A stretch of DNA of 64,000 nucleotides from Acidobacteriaceae bacterium (GTDB lineage Bacteria; Acidobacteriota; Terriglobia; Terriglobales; Acidobacteriaceae), in NCBI GenBank assembly GCA_025462735.1, contig JAOAPC010000012.1, forward strand, positions 32,134 through 96,133. Direction: 5' to 3'. The position numbers and the translations under genes are program-made. The notes beneath the pieces are model-generated. The model saw nothing but the letters and a program-made list of their open reading frames with translations, was not told where the DNA came from and ran no database searches. Positions 33,643 through 43,079 of this stretch are shown in pieces. Each line of letters begins with the position of its first letter. Position 1 is the first letter of the stretch.

Positions 33643-35586
33643 ATGGGCAAAATTATTGGAATTGACCTCGGGACTACCAACTCCTGCGTCGCGGTTATGG
33701 AGGGTGGAGAGCCCAAGGTGATCCCTAACGAGGAAGGCGGGCGGACTACTCCGTCGGTGGTGGCATTCACCAAGACCGGGGAGCGGCTTGTCGGGCAGGT
33801 GGCCAAGCGCCAGGCAATTACCAACCCCGAGAACACGATTTATTCGATCAAGCGCTTCATGGGACGGCGCTATGACGAAGTGAACGAAGAAATGAAGATG
33901 GTCCCGTATAAGGTCGAACGCGATGGCGACCACGTATCGATTGTGGCGCAGGGGAAGAAGTACACGCCGCCTGAGATTTCGGCCATGATCCTGCAAAAGC
34001 TGAAGAAGGCGGCCGAGGACTATTTAGGCGAGAAGGTGACCGAAGCGGTCATCACCGTGCCGGCGTACTTCAATGACGCGCAGCGGCAGGCGACCAAAGA
34101 CGCAGGCAAAATTGCCGGGCTCGACGTGAAACGAATCATCAACGAGCCAACGGCGGCCGCGCTGGCTTACGGGCTGGACAAAGGCAAAGACGAGACTATT
34201 TCCGTATACGACTTCGGTGGCGGAACGTTCGATATTTCTATTCTTGAAGTCGGCGAAGGGGTGATCGAGGTGAAGGCCACGAATGGCGATACGCACCTCG
34301 GCGGCGACAACATTGACCAACGGTTAGTGGATTGGCTCATCGACGAATTTAAGAAAGACGAAGGCCTTGATCTTCGCGGCAAGGGAAACGAAATGGCGTT
34401 GCAGCGTCTGCGTGACGCTGCTGAACGCGCCAAGATCGAGCTTTCGACCACGATGGAGACGGAGATCAACCTGCCCTTCATCACCGCTGATGCGAGCGGG
34501 CCGAAGCACCTGGTGAAAAAACTGACCCGGGCCAAGCTCGAAGGCATGGTGGAAGACATCCTGCAGCGGTCGGTTGGTCCTTCGAGGCAGTGCATGAAGG
34601 ATGCGGGCGTCGATACCAGCAAGATCAATGAAGTGGTGCTGGTCGGCGGACAGACACGCATGCCGCGCATTCAGGCGATCGTGAAGGAATTGTTCGGCAA
34701 AGAAGGCCACAAGGGCGTGAACCCGGATGAAGTCGTGGCAGTCGGCGCAGGCATCCAGGGCGGCGTGCTCGGCGGCGAAGTAAAAGACCTGCTGTTGCTC
34801 GACGTGACTCCGCTGACGCTGGCGATTGAAACGCTGGGTGGAGTGGCGACGCCGATGATTCCGCGCAACACGACGATTCCGACGAAGAAGACGGAAACGT
34901 TCTCAACCGCGGCGGATAGTCAGACCTCGGTCGAAGTACACGTGCTGCAGGGTGAGCGCCCGATGGCAGCGCAGAACCGGACGCTGGGCAAATTCCATTT
35001 GACTGGAATTCCTCCGGCTCCGCGGGGCGTGCCGCAGATTGAGGTCACGTTCGATATTGACGCGAACGGGATTCTCAACGTCACGGCGAAAGACACGGCC
35101 ACGCAGAAGGACCAGAAGATCACGATTACGTCGTCTTCGGGATTGTCCAAAGAAGAAGTCGAGCGCATGGCGAAGGAGGCCGATGCTCACTCGGCTGAGG
35201 ACAAGGCGCAGCGTGAGACGATCGACGCCAAGAACCAGCTCGACTCGATGGTTTACCAGATCGAGAAGATGCTGAAGGAGCAGGGAGACAAAGTTTCCGG
35301 CTCCGAACGCGGCGAGGTAGAAAACGCACTGGCCGACGCGAGAAAAGCGCTGGAGTCGAATGACAAGGCGCAGATGGACCGCGCCCGCGAGACTCTGACC
35401 CAGGCTTCGCACAAGCTGGCCGAGCAGATGTACAAATCGGCGCAAGCGCAAACTCCGCCTCCGGGCGGAGATGCAGGCCCGAGCGGCAGCGCCGGCGGAT
35501 CGCAGCCTGGCGGCAACGGTGACGCAGGGAAAAAGCAGGACGAGGGCGTAATCGATGCCGAGTACGTAGATGTGGACAAGAAATAG
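33643..35586 (+). CDS. dnaK: Chaperone protein DnaK (Hsp70)
   Basis: A 647-residue Hsp70. The ATPase domain opens [21 protein letters not shown] and contains [33 protein letters not shown] and [17 protein letters not shown]. The substrate-binding domain includes [18 protein letters not shown] helical lid and a Gly/Pro-rich tail end [14 protein letters not shown], close to the conserved EEVDE-like tip. It folds and protects proteins in the cytosol with DnaJ and GrpE. AAGGAGAG precedes the ATG. dnaJ follows after a small ORF; grpE is not in the window. Confidence 0.98.
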   Translation: MGKIIGIDLGTTNSCVAVMEGGEPKVIPNEEGGRTTPSVVAFTKTGERLVGQVAKRQAITNPENTIYSIKRFMGRRYDEVNEEMKMVPYKVERDGDHVSIVAQGKKYTPPEISAMILQKLKKAAEDYLGEKVTEAVITVPAYFNDAQRQATKDAGKIAGLDVKRIINEPTAAALAYGLDKGKDETISVYDFGGGTFDISILEVGEGVIEVKATNGDTHLGGDNIDQRLVDWLIDEFKKDEGLDLRGKGNEMALQRLRDAAERAKIELSTTMETEINLPFITADASGPKHLVKKLTRAKLEGMVEDILQRSVGPSRQCMKDAGVDTSKINEVVLVGGQTRMPRIQAIVKELFGKEGHKGVNPDEVVAVGAGIQGGVLGGEVKDLLLLDVTPLTLAIETLGGVATPMIPRNTTIPTKKTETFSTAADSQTSVEVHVLQGERPMAAQNRTLGKFHLTGIPPAPRGVPQIEVTFDIDANGILNVTAKDTATQKDQKITITSSSGLSKEEVERMAKEADAHSAEDKAQRETIDAKNQLDSMVYQIEKMLKEQGDKVSGSERGEVENALADARKALESNDKAQMDRARETLTQASHKLAEQMYKSAQAQTPPPGGDAGPSGSAGGSQPGGNGDAGKKQDEGVIDAEYVDVDKK

Positions 35587-35649
35587 GCTGTTAGCCATCA
35601 GCTATCAGTAAGAGTCATCTGCGCGAACAAATGACTCGGAAACAGGCTT

Positions 35650-35710
35650 GCCACGGATGTCACGGGTTTCGCGGATATAAAAATCTGCGAAGTCCGTGCA
35701 ATCCGTGGCC
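35650..35710. repeat. Inverted repeat between dnaK and the 57-residue ORF
   Basis: GCCACGGATGTCACGGGTTTCGCGGAT and its imperfect inverse ATCTGCGAAGTCCGTGCAATCCGTGGC form a long hairpin with a short loop. It is the CACGGAT version of the short-period inverted repeats. It could act as a transcript-processing or termination structure between dnaK and dnaJ. Confidence 0.7.
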
Positions 35711-35736
35711 TAAATTTTAGAAATGGGGAAAACACA

Positions 35737-35910
35737 TTGCAGTTCAAAATTAAAGATCAGGACTATTTTTTAGCATTCGTAGAGCAGGAAAAGCGCTGGT
35801 ACGTTTTCGCGCCTACGTCAGATGGAGTGAATCGCATACCCGTGTATGTGGATGCGGAGAAGTATCAGACGCCAGGAATCTTGGAAACGGAAACACATCT
35901 GTCATTCTAA
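35737..35910 (+). CDS. 57-residue protein between dnaK and dnaJ
   Basis: A TTG at 35737 opens a frame ending in TAA 35908-35910. The product reads MQFKIKDQDYFLAFVEQEKR, then WYVFAPTSDGVNRIPVYVD and a short acidic tail. It has a regular beta-strand/turn pattern with conserved-looking aromatic residues, as in a small beta domain. A purine-rich GGGGAAAA stands in for a ribosome site. The position inside the dnaK-dnaJ cluster and the clean frame support it. No family was recognised. Confidence 0.6.
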   Translation: MQFKIKDQDYFLAFVEQEKRWYVFAPTSDGVNRIPVYVDAEKYQTPGILETETHLSF

Positions 35911-35945
35911 AAAACTGATTGCTGCTGAGTGCCGATTGTTAGCTT

Positions 35946-37187
35946 ATGGCGGCCACTACCAAGAAAGACTATTACGAAATCCTGGGTGTAAAGAAAAATG
36001 CTTCGGCGGACGAAATCCGCAAGGCATTTCGTAAACTTGCGCGCAAATATCATCCGGACGTAAATCCCGGGGATAAAGGGGCGGAAGAAAAATTCAAGGC
36101 GCTCTCTGAGGCCAACGACGTGCTCAGCGATCCCAAGAAGCGCAAGATTTACGATCAGCTCGGCTTTTATTCTGACAACATCGATCCGGCGGCTGCCGAC
36201 GCCTACGCGCGCGGCGGCCCAACCGGAGCCGGGGGCTTTGGCGGATTTCCAGGTGGACAGCCCGGCGCTGCTGGCCACGGGCAAGGCGTTCCGTTCGATT
36301 TCAGCGGCTTCGATTTCAATGACATGTTCGAAGGCGCGCGCGGCCAGCGGAGCACTGGAGGCGGTGGCGGGGGAGGATTTCGCGACATCTTCTCCAGCAT
36401 GTTCGGCGGAGGGCGCGGCGGTGCAGTGGCGCAAGAAGGCCCCGAACCCGGGTCAGATCTCGAATATCAGGTAACCGTTCCGTTCTGGACGGCTATTCGC
36501 GGCGGTGTTATTCGCCTGAACATCACGCGCCAAGACGCGTGCAGCAATTGTCAAGGCAATGGTTTCATTGAGGCGCCGGGTGTCTGTCCGCAGTGCAAAG
36601 GGAAGGGAACTATCGAGCAGACTGGCGGACGGATGAAGTTCAACATCACTTGTCCGCGCTGCCATGGTACGGGGAAGAATATTTCCACTTGCCCAGTTTG
36701 CCACGGAGAAGGCGTGGTCAGCCGCACCGAGCCGCTCGAAGTTCGCATTAAGGCGGGAACGCGCGACGGCCAGCGCATTCGCATTCCGGGCAAAGGAAAT
36801 GCTGGACGGCACGGAGGCCCACCGGGCGATCTCTACGTCATCATTCGTACCGAGAACCATCCGATATTTCGCCGCGAGGGCGATGATATCTACCTCACTG
36901 TTCCCGTGACTGCTTCGGAAGCCGCGCTGGGCGCCAAGATAGAAGTTCCTACCATTGATGGCCGTGCTCAGCTCAAGATCCCGCCCGGAACCCAGAGTGG
37001 CCAGAAGCTGCGTCTGCGTGAAAAAGGCGTGCCTTCGGCTACGAGCGAAGGAAAGCGCGGAGACGAGATCGTGGAAATCAAGACCGTCGTTCCCATGCCT
37101 CGGGATGAGAAGACGAAAGAGCTTCTGCGCGAGCTGGCGAAGCTGAATCCGGAAGATCCCAGAGCGGAGTTGTTCAAGAACGTGTGA
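35946..37187 (+). CDS. dnaJ: Chaperone protein DnaJ (Hsp40, class A)
   Basis: A 413-residue class A J-protein that stimulates DnaK ATPase. The J domain occupies residues 7-72 with HPD at 36-38 (KYHPDVNPG). A long Gly/Phe-rich region follows. The zinc-binding domain has four CxxCxGxG units: [24 protein letters not shown] and CPVCHGEG. The C-terminal substrate-binding domain ends the protein. The Gly-rich segment (about 80-160) is longer than in E. coli DnaJ. Its stop overlaps the possible GTG/ATG start region of the Clp N-domain gene. Confidence 0.97.
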   Translation: MAATTKKDYYEILGVKKNASADEIRKAFRKLARKYHPDVNPGDKGAEEKFKALSEANDVLSDPKKRKIYDQLGFYSDNIDPAAADAYARGGPTGAGGFGGFPGGQPGAAGHGQGVPFDFSGFDFNDMFEGARGQRSTGGGGGGGFRDIFSSMFGGGRGGAVAQEGPEPGSDLEYQVTVPFWTAIRGGVIRLNITRQDACSNCQGNGFIEAPGVCPQCKGKGTIEQTGGRMKFNITCPRCHGTGKNISTCPVCHGEGVVSRTEPLEVRIKAGTRDGQRIRIPGKGNAGRHGGPPGDLYVIIRTENHPIFRREGDDIYLTVPVTASEAALGAKIEVPTIDGRAQLKIPPGTQSGQKLRLREKGVPSATSEGKRGDEIVEIKTVVPMPRDEKTKELLRELAKLNPEDPRAELFKNV

Positions 37188-37228
37188 TGAAGTTTTCTCT
37201 CAGATTTCCGACACTGGGAAGGGCCAGA

Positions 37229-38062
37229 ATGTTCGAACGATACACGGAAAAAGCCAGACGCGTGATTTTCTTTGCGCGTTATGAAGCTAGCCAGTATGGG
37301 TCCCCAGATATTGAAACTGAGCATTTACTCTTGGGGCTGTTGCGAGAGGATCATGCACTTTCAAGGAGAATCCTGGGGGCCGGCGGAACCTTCAAGGACC
37401 TGGTTTTTTCGGAGTCTTCCATTGACGTAATTCGTCACAAAATCTCAGAACGTGGCATGCTCGGGGAAAAGCTCCCGACCTCTGTCGATCTGCCGCTGAG
37501 CAATGAATCGAAGCGCGTACTTGCATACGCGGCCGAAGAAGCGGAGAGCCTCGGACACAGACATATTGGGACTGAGCATCTGCTGCTTGGCTTGTTAAGG
37601 GAAAAGAAGGGCTTTGCTGCGCAACTGCTCAATGAGGAAGGCGTCGTCCTTAAACGCTCGCGCGGGAATATTGCCGAGTGGCAGAAAAAGTACGGCAGCG
37701 CGGAAGAATCCGAAGGAACGGAATCCGTCGCAATTCACGGCCAAGCCTGGAACCTGGACTACGTCAGGGCACAAACCAAGACGCTCGAGAAGTTTGCGTG
37801 GAGCAAGCGCGAATGGAAACCGCTGGATGTGCTAGTCGAGTTCGAAACTGGCCGCATTTTCTTTGATACGAATCCCTCACAGGATCCGCGCTTCAAGCTT
37901 GTCCCCGATGGATGGACTCGCGACTGGTGTGTGATTTGTGGTTGGGAACTGAACGTCTATGGTGGCGCAGAACACTTCACTGTCTACACAAATGGCAGGC
38001 AGTGGCTATGCGCGGAGTGTTGTGAGCAGTTCTTCGCGAGCAAACCTGAATCAAACTCCTGA
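37229..38062 (+). CDS. Clp N-terminal-domain protein without ATPase, with Cys-rich C-terminal domain
   Basis: A 277-residue protein. The start MFERYTEKARRVIFFARYEA is typical for ClpC N-domains, and GGAAGGG precedes ATG 37229; a start at 37184 overlapping dnaJ is also possible. Two Clp_N repeats are visible: GSPDIETEHLLLGLLREDHALS and, about 85 residues later, GHRHIGTEHLLLGLLREKKGFAAQLL. No AAA+ module follows. Instead a separate domain of about 120 residues has WTRDWCVICGWEL and LCAECCEQFF, two Cys pairs that may hold zinc. Clp_N domains dock substrates and adaptors. The position after dnaJ suggests a role in protein quality control. Confidence 0.85.
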   Translation: MFERYTEKARRVIFFARYEASQYGSPDIETEHLLLGLLREDHALSRRILGAGGTFKDLVFSESSIDVIRHKISERGMLGEKLPTSVDLPLSNESKRVLAYAAEEAESLGHRHIGTEHLLLGLLREKKGFAAQLLNEEGVVLKRSRGNIAEWQKKYGSAEESEGTESVAIHGQAWNLDYVRAQTKTLEKFAWSKREWKPLDVLVEFETGRIFFDTNPSQDPRFKLVPDGWTRDWCVICGWELNVYGGAEHFTVYTNGRQWLCAECCEQFFASKPESNS

Positions 38063-38148
38063 AACGGGTGGACGCAAAGAGAAATCCACAGCCGATGATG
38101 TGACGCACATCACTGCGCTCTGAGCCTAGAGCGACCTATGCTTCTCCG

Positions 38149-38628
38149 ATGCTCTCCGGGCGCGTCACGCAGGCAATTCTTCGTGGGCTGGATCGAATTG
38201 CCAGTAAGACTTCCATCGCTGACGAAGCCCCAGCTCATCTACGTACCGGGCGTCGCGGGGAAGAAGACGCGTATTTCTACCTACGTCGTCGGGGTTACAT
38301 CATGGTCGCGCGAAATTTTCGCACGGCAAGACATCGCGGTGAGATCGATCTGATCGGTTGGGACAGGGGCAAAGACAAAGAAGACGTACTCTGCTTCATC
38401 GAAGTGAAGACTCGGACCACGCGTGACGTGAAACCTGCCCAGGCAGCCGTCGATCGCAAGAAGCGGCACGACCTTCGGGTTGTGATTCGCGATTACCTGC
38501 GCGCGCTTCCGCGGCGGCAATTCCCGGAGATCCCGCAGTGGCGCTTTGACGTCGTCACGGTGTATTACGAGGGCGGGTCGGGGCGACCAACTTTTGAGCT
38601 ATTTCAGAATGCCGCGATCTCATCGTAA
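38149..38628 (+). CDS. YraN family (UPF0102) putative endonuclease
   Basis: A 159-residue protein with the YraN core: GRRGEEDAYFYLRRRGYIMVARNFRT, GEIDLIGWD and DVLCFIEVKTRTTRDVKPAQAAVDRKKR. The G-E-x-D and E-V-K residues form a restriction-endonuclease-like (PD-(D/E)xK) active site, so a nuclease or Holliday-junction-type activity is expected, though the family role is not well defined. It is about 35 residues longer than E. coli YraN, mostly at the N-terminus. It overlaps nothing and is followed 41 bp later by galT. Confidence 0.9.
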   Translation: MLSGRVTQAILRGLDRIASKTSIADEAPAHLRTGRRGEEDAYFYLRRRGYIMVARNFRTARHRGEIDLIGWDRGKDKEDVLCFIEVKTRTTRDVKPAQAAVDRKKRHDLRVVIRDYLRALPRRQFPEIPQWRFDVVTVYYEGGSGRPTFELFQNAAISS

Positions 38629-38669
38629 AATGAATTACCCGGGTGGCAGCGGGTGGAGGACTCAATCTT

Positions 38670-39707
38670 TTGCCCGAACTCAGAAAAGACCCCATCGTCG
38701 GCCGCTGGGTCATTATTTCCACCGACCGCGCCAAACGCCCCACTGACTTTGCCCGCGAATCGGTAAAGATGAAGGGCGGCTTTTGCCCTTTTTGTTACGG
38801 AAACGAAGGTAAGACCCCGCCGGAAATTCAGGCCTATCGTCCTAACCAGAATGGCGCCCAGCCTCAGCGGGACACTCCCGGCTGGACAGTGCGCGTAGTG
38901 CCGAACAAATTTCCGGCGCTCGGAATCGAGGGGAACCTCGACCGCCAGGCCGAAGGTATGTTCGACAAAATGAACGGCGTCGGCGCGCATGAGGTGATCG
39001 TTGAGAACAACGACCACAATGCGAGCCTGGCAACCTTGCCGCCGAAGAAAATTGAAGACGTGCTGTGGACCTTTCGCGACCGAATCCTTGATCTGAAAAA
39101 AGACCGGCGGCTGAAATACATTCTGATTTTCAAAAACCACGGCGAAGGCGCGGGCGCCACGCTCGAACATGCGCATTCGCAACTGATCGCACTTCCTGTG
39201 GTGCCCATTTATGTGGCGGAGGAGATCGAGGGCGCCAAGCAGTACTACCTGTATAAAGAGCGTTGTGTCTTCTGCGACATTGCCCGGCAAGAAATTGAGG
39301 CCGGTACTCGAGTGGTCGCGGAAAATGACGACTTCCTGACTATTGCCCCATACGCCCCACGCTTTCCGTTCGAGACCTGGATTTTGCCCAAGCAACACGA
39401 GTCGGCGTTCGAGAATTCGTCCTCGCGCATGTTCCAGAACCTGGCAAAATCGATCCGCACGCTGCTCAATAAAGCGAACCGTGTTCTCGATGATCCGCCG
39501 TACAACTTAGTCATCCACAGCTCGCCTACGCAGGATTCGAGCAACGACCACTATCACTGGCACATTGAGTTCGTGCCCAAGCTGACAAAGGTCGGTGGAT
39601 TCGAGTGGGGCACGGGGTTCTATATCAATCCCACACCGCCTGAAGAAGCGGCGAAGTTTTTGCGGGAAGCCACGGTGGAAGAGCCCGCAGCGGCGGTCGC
39701 GGGATAA
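38670..39707 (+). CDS. galT: Galactose-1-phosphate uridylyltransferase
   Basis: A 345-residue GalT of the HIT superfamily, exchanging UMP between UDP-glucose and galactose-1-phosphate (Leloir pathway). The TTG at 38670 is preferred because GGAGGA lies upstream and gives MPELRKDPIVGRWVIIS, the family opening; GTG 38643 also gives an open frame. Zinc ligands are in CPFCYGNE and CVFCDI. The first His motif is GATLEHAHSQLIALP, and the second half has HYHWHIEFVP. No other gal gene is close. UMP transfer from another nucleotide sugar is possible. Confidence 0.92.
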   Translation: MPELRKDPIVGRWVIISTDRAKRPTDFARESVKMKGGFCPFCYGNEGKTPPEIQAYRPNQNGAQPQRDTPGWTVRVVPNKFPALGIEGNLDRQAEGMFDKMNGVGAHEVIVENNDHNASLATLPPKKIEDVLWTFRDRILDLKKDRRLKYILIFKNHGEGAGATLEHAHSQLIALPVVPIYVAEEIEGAKQYYLYKERCVFCDIARQEIEAGTRVVAENDDFLTIAPYAPRFPFETWILPKQHESAFENSSSRMFQNLAKSIRTLLNKANRVLDDPPYNLVIHSSPTQDSSNDHYHWHIEFVPKLTKVGGFEWGTGFYINPTPPEEAAKFLREATVEEPAAAVAG

Positions 39708-39712
39708 ATCTT

Positions 39713-39804
39713 GTCGTTCCGAGGACTTTTAAGTCTGAGGAATCTGCTTGTGCGTGCGTTCTAAAAGCAGATTCCTCACCGCTAAAGCGGGTTCGGAATG
39801 ACAC
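39713..39804. repeat. Inverted GAGGAATCTGCTT repeat between galT and iscS
   Basis: TCTGAGGAATCTGCTT and, 27 bp later, AAGCAGATTCCTCA form an inverted pair, followed by ACCGCTAAAGCGGGTTCGGAATGACA. A single copy of the second half recurs at 41545-41582. It may serve as a bidirectional terminator for the convergent galT and iscS genes. Confidence 0.75.
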
Positions 39805-39825
39805 ATTCTTTATGGTGTAAAAAAG

Positions 39826-41028
39826 CTATCGGAGTTCGCGCAGCTGCTGCACAGTGTGAATCACCTTAGCGGCCACATAATCGATTTCAGCCTGGGTGTT
39901 GAAGCGGCCGATCCCGAAGCGAATGGAACTTTGGGCTAGTTCGTCGCTGATGCCCAAAGCCTTTAACACATACGAAGGCTCGATGTGCGCCGAGGTGCAA
40001 GCCGCGCCGCTTGAAACCGCAACATCATCGATGGCGGTCATCAGCTCTTCGCCATCGACCCCGGCGAAGCTCATATTCAAATTTCCGGGCAAGCGCTGCT
40101 CCATGGAGCCATTGACGTAAACTTCGTCCAGACTGGATTTGATATTGTCGTGAAGCCGGTTGCGCAAGCCCGCGATGCGGCATGATTCGTGCGGCATTTC
40201 CTCCCGCGAAATTTCACAAGCCTTGCCTAGCCCCACAATGCCGGGGACGTTTAACGTTCCCGATCGCATTCCATGCTCATGCCCGCCCCCGTCGATAGTC
40301 GGGGAGAGTTGGATCCCCTGCCGAGCGTAAAGCGCGCCCACGCCCTTCGGACCGTATGCCTTGTGAGCTGACATCGAAAGCAGATCGACGTTTTGCCGAA
40401 CTACGTCAATCGGAGTTTTCCCCAAGGCCTGCGCAGCGTCGGAGTGGAAGATTATTCCGCGTTCGCGGCACAGTTTTCCTATTTCGTCGATCGGTTGCAA
40501 CACGCCGATCTCGTTATTGGCAGCCATGATCGTGACCAGGATGGTCTTTGAATCGATGGCACGCTCGAGGTCAATGAGATCGAGTAGGCCGTTCGACCTT
40601 ACGGGCAAGTAAGTTACGCGATAGCCGTATTTCTCCAGCCGCTTGCAGGAATCGAGCACAGCCTTGTGCTCGGTGACTGCAGTGATGATGTGGTTGCCCT
40701 TGCCGCGATAGGCTTCAGCCGCGCCCTTAATGGCAAGGTTGTCACTTTCGGTTGCGCCGGAGGTGAAGACGAGCTCACCGCTCGGCGAGCCGATCAGAGT
40801 TGCAACCCGCGCTCGTGCAGTCTCGACCGCTTCGTCGGCTATCCATCCAAAAGAATGGCTGCGGCTGGCGGCGTTGCCGAATCTATCGCTCAGATAAGGA
40901 AGCATTTCCTCCAGCACCCGCGGATCGACTGGTGTGGTGGAGTGATTATCCAGGTAGATCGGGAGCTTTAGATTGGCGGGGACCCGAGTCTCCTGTTTTT
41001 CCACCAACCTGGTCACATCCACCGCCAT
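39826..41028 (-). CDS. iscS: Cysteine desulfurase (IscS/NifS)
   Basis: A 400-residue PLP enzyme that takes sulfur from cysteine for Fe-S clusters, thiolated tRNA and cofactors. The lysine Schiff-base motif is LLSMSAHKAYGPKGVGALY. GGGHEHGMRSGTLNVPGIVG and the active-site Cys loop SSGAACTSAHIEPSYVLKALG are typical of group I (IscS/NifS). IscU was not seen nearby; a short zinc-ribbon ORF is divergent. N-terminal residues before LPIYLDNHSTTP (about 20) are slightly longer than usual. Confidence 0.93.
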   Translation of the reverse strand: MAVDVTRLVEKQETRVPANLKLPIYLDNHSTTPVDPRVLEEMLPYLSDRFGNAASRSHSFGWIADEAVETARARVATLIGSPSGELVFTSGATESDNLAIKGAAEAYRGKGNHIITAVTEHKAVLDSCKRLEKYGYRVTYLPVRSNGLLDLIDLERAIDSKTILVTIMAANNEIGVLQPIDEIGKLCRERGIIFHSDAAQALGKTPIDVVRQNVDLLSMSAHKAYGPKGVGALYARQGIQLSPTIDGGGHEHGMRSGTLNVPGIVGLGKACEISREEMPHESCRIAGLRNRLHDNIKSSLDEVYVNGSMEQRLPGNLNMSFAGVDGEELMTAIDDVAVSSGAACTSAHIEPSYVLKALGISDELAQSSIRFGIGRFNTQAEIDYVAAKVIHTVQQLRELR

Positions 41029-41299
41029 AATGCCTTCCTAATGCCCTCTGAGCAAAATTTTACACACATTCAACGGGCAGAACCGGGTCGATGCTCGGGT
41101 CAACTCCTTTCCGGCGTGCCAAGCTTTGTAATTTCAAGGCGTAAGATCGAGAAAACCAGAGCACTGCAGCTCCAAGTCGATTATCCATTCTGTCATTCTG
41201 TGCTTGACAAGCACCTATTTGCGGCGAAAAAATACGGCCAATTCCGGCGCGAGTCTCCTCGGGGCAGCCCCAGCCCGAGAAAGCGATAGTCCGGAATCT

Positions 41300-41494
41300 A
41301 TGACGACATCCCGCCCTGCTCAACCTCCTGCGATGACGAACGATCTGGCCAAGTGCAAACACCCCCGTGTACGAGTAGTCGCCCGCGAAGAGGACGCTGA
41401 ATTCGTAGAATGCCTGGAATGTGGTGAAGTCTTCGAATCGAGCGAATTCAAAGATATGGATATTGAGGAGAGCAAGATCGAGGAAACTGAGTAG
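41300..41494 (+). CDS. Small zinc-ribbon-like protein
   Basis: A 64-residue protein starting at ATG 41300 (an inner ATG at 41333 and a longer frame from 41204 also exist). It contains CKHPRVRVVAREEDAEFVECLECGEVFE. The C-x-H and C-x2-C pairs look like a zinc ribbon, and a Glu-rich tail (EESKIEETE) ends it. No family was recognised with certainty. It is divergent from iscS. Confidence in the coding status is good; the start is uncertain. Confidence 0.65.
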   Translation: MTTSRPAQPPAMTNDLAKCKHPRVRVVAREEDAEFVECLECGEVFESSEFKDMDIEESKIEETE

Positions 41495-41638
41495 AGTAGC
41501 TATTAGCTGTCACCCATCAGCTAGCGCGATATCGGTGTGTTGAGAAGCAGATTCCTCACCGCTAAAGCGGTTCGGAATGACATCATCGTGAGGGTGGCGC
41601 ATTCCGGAAATTAAATGTTGATCAGTGAGAGCTGATAG
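41495..41638. repeat. Intergenic repeats between the zinc-ribbon ORF and tsaD
   Basis: It holds AGCTATTAGCTGTCACCCATCAGC near 41500 with an inverse copy, GAGAGCTGATAGCT, near 41627-41641, and between them AAGCAGATTCCTCACCGCTAAAGCGG...GGAATGACA. The AGCTATCAGC words also occur at 35590 and around 57725. Confidence 0.6.
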
Positions 41639-42871
41639 CTATTTCAACGCCAACCCCGCCTCCGCAGAAAAATCCATGGCGGCAAAATCTTTAGCAACGA
41701 ACTTCGGATACGCGGCAGCCGCAATCATCGCCGCATTATCGGTCGACAGCGGACGGGAAGGGAAGTACACGGGCAGTCCCTCTCGGGCAGCCTCCTGCTC
41801 AAAAGTTTGTCGCAGTTCGTTGTTGGCGGCGACCCCGCCGGTCACAAACAGAGTCGCAATTTCGTGCTCGCGCGCCGCGGCCAATGTTTTCGCGACGAGG
41901 TCTCCTACGATGGCTCTTTGGAAGGAAGCGATGAGGTCAAGCGTCTGCTGGTCGCAGCACGCAAGGTAGTCTTCCAGCTTAGGCTTGGCAATTTTGGACA
42001 GGACTTTGCGTCGTTCTGCAATCGAAGCTGCCAGTGCATGCGTCTCGACGTAGCGAAGCACAGCGGTCTTAATTCCGCTATAAGAAAAATCAAAACGGGG
42101 ATGCTCGTCAGCATGCGCCTCCGGGCGGGGACGCCCGGAGCTCCACAATTGTTTTTTGTGCGTCTCTTTTTCGCCGGTTGCCCCATCATTCCGCGTTTTT
42201 TGCGGAAGGATGGAATTTCGATCAGGATGCTTAATCTGCGGTGTCCCAAACTTTATTGCCTTGGGGTCCCCATGCTTGGACAGACGGTCAATCACCGGGC
42301 CGCCGGGATATCCAAGGCCGAGCAGTTTGGCAACTTTGTCGAAAGCCTCGCCGGCAGCATCATCGCGGGTGTGACCGATATTTTCGTAGGACCAACCCTG
42401 GCCCTGCTGCTCCGCTAAGTAAAGATGGGTGTGGCCACCGGAAACGACTAGCGCCAGCACCGGAAAGCGCAGCTCGTGGTTTCCCTTCTGACGCTCTTCG
42501 AGCAGCACCGCGTGAATGTGGCCTTCGAGGTGGTTGACGGCGATCAGCGGTTTTTCGAGCGCAAGCGCCAGCGCTTTGGCATAACTGATCCCAACCAGCA
42601 GTGCTCCGGCAAGGCCGGGCCCCTGCGTGACTGCCAGGGCGTCGATAGACTCGTAATTCTTTCCGGCATCGGCCAGCGCCTGGCGGACGACCGGAACGAT
42701 GGCCCGCAAATGCTCCCGCGAAGCCAGTTCGGGGACCACGCCTCCGTAGGGTTGGTGGGTGGCAATTTGCGACGCCACGACATTTGATATCACTTGCTCG
42801 CCCGAGCGCACCACGGCCGCGGCGGTTTCGTCGCAGGAGCTTTCAATTCCTAGAATGTAGGTCGGAGACAT
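41639..42871 (-). CDS. tsaD: tRNA N6-threonylcarbamoyladenosine transferase TsaD, with a 50-residue repeat-derived insertion
   Basis: A 410-residue protein of the Kae1/TsaD/YgjD family, making t6A37 in tRNAs reading ANN codons. Its key parts are ILGIESSCDETAAAVV, the metal-binding HLEGHIHAV, VSGGHTHLYL and LFVTGGVAANNELR. The family is normally 330-360 residues; here about 50 extra residues (roughly 209-258) separate SKHGDPKAIKF from DFSYSGIKTAV. The corresponding DNA (42095-42247) contains two palindromes: CTCCGGGCG-GGGA-CGCCCGGAG, and an imperfect CCATCATTCCGC / GCGGAAGGATGG pair. Both families also flank the RAYT gene. The frame is preserved, and the insertion falls in a surface loop by comparison with the family pattern. 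Confidence 0.95.
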   Translation of the reverse strand: MSPTYILGIESSCDETAAAVVRSGEQVISNVVASQIATHQPYGGVVPELASREHLRAIVPVVRQALADAGKNYESIDALAVTQGPGLAGALLVGISYAKALALALEKPLIAVNHLEGHIHAVLLEERQKGNHELRFPVLALVVSGGHTHLYLAEQQGQGWSYENIGHTRDDAAGEAFDKVAKLLGLGYPGGPVIDRLSKHGDPKAIKFGTPQIKHPDRNSILPQKTRNDGATGEKETHKKQLWSSGRPRPEAHADEHPRFDFSYSGIKTAVLRYVETHALAASIAERRKVLSKIAKPKLEDYLACCDQQTLDLIASFQRAIVGDLVAKTLAAAREHEIATLFVTGGVAANNELRQTFEQEAAREGLPVYFPSRPLSTDNAAMIAAAAYPKFVAKDFAAMDFSAEAGLALK

Positions 42872-42891
42872 GGACAGCTTCCATCATAGTA

Positions 42892-42993
42892 AAGGTTTCA
42901 AAGTTTCCGAAGTTTCAAGGTTTCTGAGCCCCAATTTTCGGCGGTCATTCGAGATGTGACTTTGAAACTCTGAAACCTTGAAACTCTGAAACC
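42892..42993. repeat. Inverted GTTTCAAAGTTTC repeat upstream of tsaD
   Basis: The left arm (42892-42927), AGGTTTCAAAGTTTCCGAAG..., and the right arm (42961-42993), GAAACTCTGAAACCTTGAAAC..., are inverted with respect to each other and built from TTTCAAGG/TTTCAGAG units. They separate tsaD from the RNA locus. Confidence 0.75.
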
Positions 42994-43022
42994 TGGCTTG
43001 TTTTATTTCCCGATCCGTCCTC

Positions 43023-43051
43023 TTGATCCAGAGTTCGTTGTGTAATATTCT
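43023..43051 (+). promoter_or_regulatory. Possible promoter of the structured RNA
   Basis: TTGATC (43023-43028), a 17-bp spacer and TATTCT (43046-43051) would start transcription near 43058, just before the pairing region at 43062. Both boxes match the sigma-70 consensus in four of six positions. Confidence 0.4.
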
Positions 43052-43079
43052 GCGTTTACACCGGAAAGGAGGTGGTCGG

